Origin: Eutreptiella sp. 'Long Island Sound 2002'
Taxonomy: Eukaryota; Euglenozoa; Euglenophyceae; Eutreptiales; Eutreptiaceae
NCBI GenBank assembly: GCA_964036045.1
Contig: OZ038383.1
Span: 6,960,430 to 7,024,429 of the forward strand
Length of the DNA stretch: 64,000 nt
Direction of reading: 5' to 3'
Of this stretch, positions 54,754 to 62,895 are shown piece after piece; position 1 is the first letter of the stretch; every line of letters begins with the position of its first letter. The notes beneath the pieces were generated by a model. The model worked only from the letters and a program-made list of their open reading frames with translations, was not told where the DNA came from and did no database searches. The translations under genes were made by a program, and so were the position numbers.

Positions 54754-55220
54754 CGCCGGCCCCCAAGCCCAAGGGGGAAGAGAAGGGGGAGGGGGAAGCA
54801 AAGGGGGGGGGGGATAAGAAGAAGGACGGAGGTCCCGACGATCCACTCGTTGGGTCCTCCGTCCACGTCCCCTACCCCACCGGGGTAGAGGTGGGCACCG
54901 TCACCGGTGCCCACGCCCGCAAGAGCGGGGTTGTTTGGGTGCGATACCCGGACAACCCCGAGCTCTATGAGGTGCCGCGAGGCCTCCTCTTCACGGAGGC
55001 GGAGGCCGCGGCCGCGCACCCTCAAAAGGCGCGCCCGGGCAAAAAGACGCCCATCAACCCCCCCGCAAAACCCCAAACCGAGCCGGCTAACCCCCCGACT
55101 AACCGGCAAGAAGTCCCTAAACCCCACCAAGCCACCACCACCGAACCCACTAGCTCCCCTAAGGACACTCAACCCACGGCACCCCTTTGGGACCCCAAGA
55201 ATGGGTCCCAAGAGGTGTAA
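54754..55220 (+). CDS. Transposon-encoded protein, C-terminal part with Tudor-like barrel (severed)
   Basis: The frame continues from the duplicated target site as T-P-A-P-K-P-K-G-E-E-K, a Lys/Glu-rich linker. It then gives P-L-V-G-S-S-V-H-V-P-Y-P, G-T-V-T-G and V-V-W-V-R-Y-P, a Tudor/chromo-like barrel of about 50 residues. A Pro/Thr-rich tail follows, with TAA at 55218-55220. It resembles the small protein at 48546. In the uninterrupted element this would follow the K-K-K-N-N linker before 53168. It has no start codon or acceptor of its own, so it is probably not translated now. Confidence 0.5.
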
Positions 55221-55659
55221 GTACAGCACAATGGCCCAAATGGCCGCGGACAAGCACAAAGGTTCCGTAGTATGTTGTTGTGCTTGTGTAGGGAGGTTTC
55301 AATTTTGGAGGTTTTGGTTTAAATTTTCTTGGTTTAAAATTAATCCTGGCGACTTCCTAATTTTTAAATTCTTGAAAAATTAAAGCAAAAATGAAACGGA
55401 CATTTTAAAGCCGAGAGCCATTTTAATATTTTTAAAATTTCCAACCAATATCCCCCCCCAAGCATGCAACCGCACACGATGGCGGTCAAACCCACAAGGT
55501 ACCCCGTGGGGGTGGAAATTTTCCCAAGTGAGCCCCCGCATCCCCCGCCAAAAGCGACAACTTTCGTTTAATCTTATTAATTTTTGCCAAAAATTAATCC
55601 ATATTACCTTTAAACTAGGTTCCTAGGGTTTTGTGGGGGGGGGGGGTGCCAGAAAGACA

Positions 55660-55860
55660 GACGAGACCTCCACCCGATCCACCGGCAGTACCGGCGGTGG
55701 CGTGTGTTAATGTCAAGGCGGGTGGTTCCAACGACGCCTGCTGGAAAGCTCTATGTCCAGGGGAACCAGGAATCGAACCCCCGCTCATGACGACTGAAGA
55801 CTACACGACCTGGACTCAGTATCGTGTGATTAGTGTGCCCAGGCGGTAAAGCCCAGAACC
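55660..55860 (-). repeat. Flank repeat and tRNA-like boxes right of the transposon
   Basis: gacgagacctccacccgatc and the following ccggcggtggcg (55661-55702) repeat 51563-51603, left of the transposon, in the same orientation. On the minus strand, gggttcgatt (55780-55771) is a B-box and ccaggtcgtgtagtcttcag (55812-55793) resembles the A-box region at 19010-18991. Confidence 0.45.
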
Positions 55861-56084
55861 TGAGACTCTCAGCTCTGACCCCAGCCAGGGAGGCAGGGAC
55901 TTGGAACTGTTTGGAGCACAAGCAAGGCCAGTGGCCGAATGAACACGTGATGAACTGAGAGAGCGATGAAGGCCGTGGGGTAGGCACGGCTGGAGCAATA
56001 GTGGCGGGTCCACACCTGACCGATTGCGGCCCCTGGGGAACCGCCCTCCCCGCCCTGGCGCCCCTCCCAGAACCCACCCTCCCA

Positions 56085-56150
56085 GCCCCCCCCCCCCCCC
56101 CCCCCAAGGGGCCTCCGGCCAACAGTTAGTTGGGGGGGTAGTTGGCGTCC
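56085..56150. repeat. Poly-C followed by aaggggcctccggccaacag
   Basis: Same module as 50731-50773. The word ccaactaccccc, which precedes poly-C at 50.73 kb, occurs here inverted after the module (gggggtagttgg). Confidence 0.75.
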
Positions 56151-56362
56151 AAAACCGAGGATCCAGAACAGCCGACCTCAGTTGCAGCGATCTAGCTAGT
56201 GCTCTGGATCCGGTGGGCAGGAGGTAGCACTTTCACGCAGAGCTGAAGTGTGTATGCTATGGGCTTGTGAGCACCATAGATCTCTTTGGAATTGCGTTTG
56301 CTTCTTTCACCTCTGAAGTCAGTTGCCCTTGTCTTTCTCTCATGTTCTGTATAGACCACTCC

Positions 56363-56474
56363 ATGAAGCGTGTGCTTTCTTTTTTCGTCGTGTTGCTCGT
56401 TGCTCTTGCCGTGCGGGCAAGTGGAGAACCAGGAGAGCGAGCTCGCTTCGCTGTGCAAGAGGGAGCAGTCAAAG
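56363..56474 (+). CDS. Signal-peptide first exon
   Basis: ATG at 56363 begins M-K-R-V-L-S-F-F-V-V-L-L-V-A-L-A-V-R-A-S-G, a textbook secretory signal (basic N-terminus, hydrophobic core, A-x-A-like cleavage site). About 18 further residues follow, to the donor aaag|gtgtgc (phase 1). A pyrimidine-rich tract ending gttctgtatag (56354) gives an acceptor eight bases before the ATG for SL addition. The next exon is not certain. The first WD40 exon (57637) is also entered in phase 1, and the 1.16-kb gap matches the other intron lengths, so this may be its first exon. Secreted WD40 proteins are unusual, so a separate gene is possible. Confidence 0.5.
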
Positions 56475-57636
56475 GTGTGCGTTGCTTCTTAGGGCTTGCA
56501 CATTTGCTGAGCTAGAGCCTGGCTGATACCTCTTGTACCCTGTATACTGATGGACTTACAAACACTGTGTTTGATCACAAAAAACAACCTCTTGTACCCC
56601 TCCCCCTCTCCCTTTGAGAAATAGCCACCTGTGTCTTTCCCCTGGGGGGGGGGTGTCAGTGGGTAGTATTATTGATACATTGTTGGGAAGTTCTATTTCC
56701 TGCATTTAAGGCAGTATGTTGTACCTTGTATCATGCAGAACACTTAGTTTTTCGCAATTCCAGCCATGGATGTCTATCAGATTGGCACGCACCCAGCTGA
56801 TACTGTTGTCAATTCCAGCATTCAGAGGGCAGTGTCGTGCTTGCCAAGATGCTGTGCCCCCTAGTGCATGGTGCTGACCGGTCCATCACATATGAGCGCT
56901 CTGGTACTGGGGTGACGCACAACTATCGAAGTCATGATCAATGATCAGTTTGCCCCTCTCCATCACTTGCACCAGGAGCCATTCGATTTCCGATTTTATA
57001 GCGGTGATGTGACATTGGGAGGGTGGGGGTTACCGGACACTCATATTTGTCGACGACGTTCAACAGTCCAGTCCCAAGGGTTTACTGAAATTTCCCAAAG
57101 TTTTTTCAATGGAAATGGGGCATTCATGGGGCGCAGACCACAATTTTTGGAGAATCCCACGAATAACTCGTGTCAATCTGTTCATCTTTGGTGCCGAATT
57201 GCATGGCGGAAACAGGGTTTTGCTTAGTGTGTGTCCTACTCTACGGGGGGGGGGGGTTGTCAGAATTTCTCGGTGGGTGGGTTTCCAACCCCCCCCCCCC
57301 TGCCCCCGTAGTGTAGGCCATTGTGGGGGACTTTGCGTCAGCGCCAAAGGCGCTGGTCAAGGCATTTTGCCTGTGGTAGTTGGGTGGGTGTCCAATAGCC
57401 ACCCCGCCCCCCCCCTCCCCGTGGATGTGGGGCATTTTGTGGGTCTGTGGGTTTGCCAGAAATCTGGGTGGGTGGGTCCCTCAAATCACCCCCCGCCCCC
57501 ACCCCTCCCCCCGTGGTTAAGAAAAACCCTGGGCGGAACGTAGTACTCGTGATCGTGTGTGGGGTTGGTCAACTGGGATGCTCGCGGTCCTGTTTGCCTG
57601 GAGTGGGTTTGCCTTCATGCCAATTTTTCAATTCAG
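56475..57636. other. Intron or spacer; one further possible exon
   Basis: After a gcaattccag acceptor (56764) comes a short frame starting A-M-D-V-Y-Q-I-G. It stops without a clean donor. Poly-G at 57245-57255 and the hairpin agcgccaaaggcgct (57340-57354) are dispersed repeats. Confidence 0.35.
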
Positions 57637-60600
57637 CGGAGAAGATGATGACGTTGGAGGGGCACACGTTGTACGTGCGAGATGTCAAGTATTCCCCCAA
57701 TGGGCAGCTGATCGTTTCCGGTTGTTCCAATGGTACCACCATTGTCTGGAATGCAACCACAGGTTTGTGTGCCGACCTCCTCTCGCCCTCCTCAGTCGAC
57801 TTATGCTTTTGGAGAGGATGCCATGCACCCCACCCTGTTTGCAGGGCGGACCCCTGTGCTGTGCCACTCCTTTGGAAGGTCTGTACTTTTGGCAACAGGC
57901 TATCCCTTCGGTGCCTGTGGTGCTTGGCGGTGGCACATGTGGTGGTCTCCAGGACTCCCGTGTGGATGTGTGTGGCTGTGTGTTGCTATGTATGGCTTTG
58001 TGGTTGTTGGAAGGGACATGGCTAAAGCACCGTCTGACAATGGCGCAGTGGATCTCTCACTGTGTGGCTGTGCCTAATCAGTGTTCAACTATGCTTGCGG
58101 GCCGCCGAAATTTGCAGGCCGCACGCATGTCAAGCCCGCTGCGACTTGAGTGCTGTGAAATGGCTGTAAGGCTTGGGTTCCCCTCACCTTGACGCTTGAC
58201 GTCTAGGACGTCGATGAGTTTGCGCCACTAGGCCCCCAGGTGCACAAGCTGTAATGCGAGTGCAATGGCTGTGTATAGCACCACAGCACGAGGCTGCAAT
58301 CACTCGGAATGTCTGAGCAGCACGCGGGTGTCATGGGACGAGGGCCCAGCCCTCTTACCGCGTGCTTGATTTTGATTTGGATTTGCGGGCCTTTACTTGC
58401 TCTTCCCTGGGTGGTGGGAGTGACTTGGATGGGCAATGGCAACCAATGCTGGACATGCATGTGTGACCATTCCTGGTGCTGAGATCTCCAAAGGCAACTG
58501 CAATCCTTTGGTTCCTCCGTCATGATCAGATAATATGACATTCATGCACACCCATCAGTCATGCATATGTTTCTTGCCCAGTGCCACCACGGTGCTCTCA
58601 CTCAGCCTTACAGCAGCACAGGCAATGCGGGTGAACGTACCACAGCCTGCCGCGGTGGTCCACAGTTGTAACCCCTTGTATTTGATGGGGCTTGATCCAC
58701 CAAAGCTGATTGATGCAGCAAAGACCCGCCCCCCCCGACTGGCAAGGGTGATCGGGGAGGGGGGGGGGGGTTGGTTGGACGAAGCCCTCAGATGTTGCAC
58801 CTCTCCAGGCAGTTGGCGGTGTCAATCGACCTCTCGCCACCCACAAAGGTCCAACCAGAGAGGGGGGAAGGGGGGCAAGCTGGGTCTAGGCTTCAGGCCG
58901 CAGCATAGAAGCGTTTCGACGGCGCGGTGCAATGCCGCTTCTTGCAGGCGCCTTGTCTCTTGTGCTGTGAGTCTCGCCTCCATGACGCGTACTCTCAGCA
59001 TGGCATTTGCGACAAAAACGGGATAGTGCGTTGTGTTGTGCAATATGAGTATTGTAGCCTTGTAACCTGATGCCATGCGCATACCAGGGGCGATTGTGTG
59101 GACACTCAGTCGTTGTCCTGACACGGCGGACTGTTCCTCCGTCAATGTCAAAGCCGTAGACTTCTCCCATGATGGACAGATGGTTGCCGCCGGCTACGCA
59201 GATAGCACTGTGATGGTGTGGAATGCTGCGACAGGTAAACCCCCCTCCCCCCTTCCTTCTTCAGATGGCCAAAGCCAAAGCACAATCAGCAGCTGTGTGG
59301 TGAACTGTGTGGTGATGACCATGCGCCTGTGACACGGGGGCGTATGTGAGCCCAGTATCCGTTGCCTCATGGCCCCTTCCTTCTCCCCCTATGCCGTCCC
59401 CCGGGGGTTGAGGTCCCCCTGGGGATGACCGTGACCATGCCCAACCCCAAACCTTTGGGGGTTTGTGGGGGCCGAGATTGACGGAAGTGGTGGGCACATT
59501 CAGGGATGGAAGGCGAAAAGGACCTGGTCCCGAGAGCTTGTCCACGGCGCCTTTGCATCAATGAACCATTTGCATCGTCACTGGCCATGCAACTCAGGGC
59601 ATGCGGCGTTGACGAAGGGTCTCCTTGGGGCCTTCATGCGCGTGTGTTGTGCCTTCGTGATATGTGCGCCTCGCTTTCCGTGCGTGTCAGTTTTCGTGTA
59701 TGGTAACGGTACCTCGTGGGAGGGGGAATCCACTGGGGGAGGGGGGGTGCAGCAGACGGAACGGGTGCATGGTGCAGTGTGTCCACTCGGCTGTGGGTTG
59801 GTTGGTTTATGGTGATTTTTGAACGAGCTCTCAGAACGGTACTTCACAGTGCACTTCATGTGTCTCAGCGAAAGGCGTCCATGGCAATGTCACCGAAGAG
59901 CTTCTTCTTTTGAATTTGTTGCTTTGCAGCCGTGTGCCTTGCAGGGTAAAGGGTGGCATTCGGCATCTGCATCCCACGGCCACAGCGGGGGTGATCACGT
60001 GGCTGCCGGTCCCCTGCGGTGCTGCGAGGGGGCCATCGCGTGCACAGTTGGGGGGCTGACAGGGGGTGGGGGTATGCCTGGCACCCCATTGTCACCAAAC
60101 CATCCCGCTACCCTCAGCCCATGCATCTGGTGGGGGTGGGTGGATGGGTGGGGGAGGGGGAGCCGGGATAGCTTCGTGTCCCGCAGTGAGACCAGGGGCG
60201 CGGCAGTTGGATCTCCGAGCGACAGCGATAGTGACAGTGAAGCAGGCATGGCAGTGACAGAGCCCTTGAACGTTAACATAACCCAAGGGGTGAAGAGAGG
60301 GTTCGTGTGCACCGAAGAATCGTCGTGAGGGTCTCAACGGCGGCCTCAAGTGGCGAAAGCGGTTACTGGCGGTTGGAAGCGTTCGGGGACAGAAAGCCGG
60401 TCAACAAACGGTCGGAGAGCGGCTGGGGACGAACGGAAGTGGTTGGGGCCGGGGATGGCGCAGGGCAGGCGGGATGCTCGGACCCCCATGCTCTGTGCCC
60501 TCGTTCAGGGGATGTGCTGTGGAATATCAGCGGCTGCGTCATGGCGGGCGATCTCTGCTACTGCAGTACGGTCAAGGACATGGGGTTCTCCCCCGACGGG

Positions 60601-60658
60601 ACCCTCATCGCATCCGCCCACACGGACGGTACCATCAACATGTGGGACCTGCGGACGG
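57637..60658 (+). CDS. WD40-repeat protein, one repeat per exon (partial)
   Basis: Three exons are visible: 57637-57762, 59088-59234 and 60509-60658. Donors are acag|gtttgt, acag|gtaaac and acgg|gtatgt; acceptors are attcag, taccag and gttcag. All junctions are phase 1, with Gly split at each. Each exon encodes one WD40 blade: V-K-Y-S-P-N-G ... T-T-I-V-W-N-A-T-T-G; V-D-F-S-H-D-G ... T-V-M-V-W-N-A-A-T-G; M-G-F-S-P-D-G ... T-I-N-M-W-D-L-R-T-G. Known: WD40 blades pack into a propeller, usually with seven, which serves as a scaffold. At least four more are expected, but I find none before the window ends. Introns are about 1.3 kb. The second contains a recent LINE-tail insertion. The partner proteins and pathway cannot be inferred. 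Confidence 0.8.
59249..59384 (+). mobile_element. 112-base 5'-truncated LINE-tail insertion in a WD40 intron
   Basis: ccccttccttct flanks the insert on both sides (59249-59260 and 59373-59384). The insert (59261-59372) ends gtatccgttgcctcatgg, the shared LINE 3' tail. It begins close to the upstream donor site, 26 bases into the intron. Confidence 0.8.
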
Positions 60659-60749
60659 GTATGTGCCATTTTGGCTCCGTGTCTACCCCCGTCCTTCCAC
60701 TTCGGCTGCATCCGGTTGCTCCGTAGTGGCACAGCACCCGCCGGCGAAT

Positions 60750-61075
60750 CTGTTGAAGTCCCTTCCGTCGCTCGTGGGGTCAGCGAGGACACCCAAGTGC
60801 CTCAGCCTGCTTAGCGTTATTACCTACGCCACACCTCAGACTCGAACGCGGTACCTCCTGGTAAGGGGTCAGGGGTCATCTATGACCGCTGGGCCACCTG
60901 ACCTCGATATTCAACGTAGAGCATCTGGGCGATCCCGTGGCACCAGCGAACCGAAATAAGTCTTTTCCGTCTTCCGTTGGGTCAGCCAGGACACATTAGC
61001 GCCTAGGAAACGTCAGCCTTGTTACTGCTGCCACACCCAGGACTGGACCCGGTACCGTCAGGCGGTATGTACTCC
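60750..61075 (-). repeat. Two diverged tRNA-derived SINE-like copies
   Basis: 60768-60870 and 60971-61066 share gggtcagc-aggacac, a ccacacc spacer and a B-box-like sequence on the minus strand (gcgttcgagt at 60850-60841; gggtccagtcc at 61050-61040). They resemble 18890-18965. No tRNA fold is possible. Confidence 0.4.
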
Positions 61076-62086
61076 GCTAGCAAGGTTTTGGGACGATGGT
61101 GATACAGTGAGTGGTGCATGGTGGGTGGTTATACAGTGTGCCTCAAGTCGCCACTTGGCTTCGCCCAACCTGCTGCACAATACTCACTGCATCATGTCCA
61201 AAGTCACCCCACAATTGTCTATGTCCACAGCACCACCCCATGCTCCCACCTCCGGTGTCGCCTGTCCGGTTGTCAAAGCCACTCACTACCGGGGAGGGGA
61301 AAATTAGAAACAGGCGAAATTTGGCACGATCAAACCGTGCCAAATTATGCCATCGTATTTGAAGGTCCGAAGCCATTTTTCTGGGTCTCATTTATACCTC
61401 TCTTGGCATGCACATTTTCACTGTGCCCCACAGAAGCCTCCAAGAAATAACAGCAACGAACCAAAGGAGTGAAGTGTCACGCAAGTGTAAATAAAACAAA
61501 TTTGAAAAAAAAATACGTATTTTCCCCCCTTTGATTGCCACGCCAGTCACTGGCATGACACTCAAAAGTAAGAACAATTTTTTTTGAGTGCCGGCACGAG
61601 TGTCTATTTTTTTTTGTCAGCGCGAGTGTACCCAAAAAAAAGTCAAATCATTTTTTGATTTCCAATCCGCCCTTTTTGGGCGTTCCCAGGTTATTTAGCC
61701 TTTGTGCCCCAAGGGGCGTCCTTAAGGAACGAACCCCCCCCCCCCCTTTTTTTGGTTAACGACCGCCCTCAAAAAACACTCGTAAGGGCATTTTTCGACC
61801 GGCCCGATGTGGGCCATTTTTGTTCCCGTGTTGGGGAGCCCCAAGAAGGTAGGGGTTATGTAGCCATTCCACCCAAATGTGGGCCCCTAAGAAGGCAGGG
61901 GTTTAGTAGCCATTTCTGATTTTGTCCCCCTGTGTGGGGACCCTGAGAAGGCAGGGGCTACGTAGCCACTTTGCCCAGATTAGGGCCTTTTTAGATGTTG
62001 CTCCCACGCTTCGGTGCGGTGCCTTGAGTTGGGGTTAAGGACTTCCACGCTTCAGCGTGGCCCCTCGAGTTGGGTCCTCAAGTTCT
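61076..62086. other. Spacer with G/C-hairpin satellite and an SL-like remnant
   Basis: cgagtgtctatttttttttg at 61597-61616 resembles the SL core but lacks its cg end. 61826-61985 holds three inverted units of the G/C-hairpin satellite. 62000-62058 repeats the ccacgc...gcgtgg hairpin word. No gene seen. Confidence 0.4.
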
Positions 62087-62545
62087 TATGGCTCCTTTGC
62101 AGTGGAGGCACCAGGGTGGGTTTTTGTGGTTCGGCCCGCTGGACCCTCTAAATGTGGCCCTGCCGCTAGGGGCCATGCGCAAACTAACAACAAGGTGGAG
62201 TTGACAGCGTGTATCACAGCCTTGAGGGCGGTACCTGCGTCACAACCGCAACGGGTCATAACAGATAGCAAGTATGTCTATGACAGAGCTACGCAACACA
62301 TCATTCCATGGTTTTGATAGGTAAACACCTCCAACTCCAATATGTGGGAAGAACTACGGGGGGTTCTACCCTCACACACTGCTGCCACGCATTGGAAGCC
62401 TATTTATAGCCATGTGGGTATTTTGGGGAATGAGCGGGCTGATCGCTTGGCCCACCAGGGGCGCCACGACCACCTGGGTCGTATGCAGTTCTTGAGGGAG
62501 CAGCATGCTAGGCAGGGGCTCAAGCCTGTGACGCTACACTCCTAG
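62087..62545 (+). pseudogene. RNase H domain fragment of a retroelement, two adjacent stops
   Basis: The frame contains T-N-N-K-V-E-L (second acidic residue of the RNase HI active site), I-T-D-S-K-Y-V-Y-D (third Asp) and, further on, H-V-G-I-L-G-N-E-R-A-D-R-L-A (the conserved His, Asn and last Asp). Between them, TGA (62315-62317) and TAG (62318-62320) lie side by side in the same frame. Both halves continue in that frame without further damage. Known: such domains end the polyprotein of I-type and related LINEs and degrade the RNA strand. No RT is seen upstream, so this is a 3' fragment. The intact ligands on both sides of the stops suggest recent loss. Confidence 0.7.
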
Positions 62546-62895
62546 TGTGGACACTATCTTCTTGGTTCACTGCCTTTCAACCGACCTACTTCACCGAGAC
62601 CAAGGCCGTGGGCTCTAGACAGCTAACAGCCCCCCAGCCCCCCCCCCCCCGTTGTCTCCAGGGATGCATGGGGGTGATCTGTCGGAGCGGTAGGGCATAC
62701 GAGCATGCAATATGTGTGTTGTTGCTCCTCGCTTGGGTTCAAGGGCCGGGAGCGATGGTCTGTTTGCGGCACTTGTACATATGGAGAAAATTGCCCATCA
62801 GGGCTGCTCCCCTGCAAGGCTGAACACCGAATTCATGGTTTGCAGTAGTGGTAGGAAGATAGGAATGTTGAACCTCGCTGTTTGAGCATGAATGA
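62546..62895. other. Spacer before the LINE endonuclease frame
   Basis: 62855-62893 (ggaatgttgaacctcgctgt and onward) encodes M-L-N-L-A-V, which resembles the start of a LINE endonuclease (…T-L-N-V…), then hits stops. The same sequence is at 29696-29735. A poly-C run is at 62638-62650. Confidence 0.4.

Larger units (their letters stand above)
51646..55628 (+). mobile_element. DNA transposon with terminal inverted repeats, ~4 kb
   Basis: The left end (51646-51690, ccctaggaacccagtttaaa and onward) is the inverted complement of the right end (55589-55628). They differ by one substitution near the tip and a small indel. Subterminal sequence on both sides is strongly A/T-rich, against a GC-rich coding interior. 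The interior encodes a two-exon protein with conserved Asp residues and a Tudor-like C-terminal part. I do not recognise the superfamily: the tips resemble the CCC-type ends of some piggyBac-like elements, but no TTAA duplication is present. Flanking bases suggest at most a TTT target duplication. A retro-insertion (53185-54736) splits its gene, so this copy is no longer autonomous. Confidence 0.7.
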
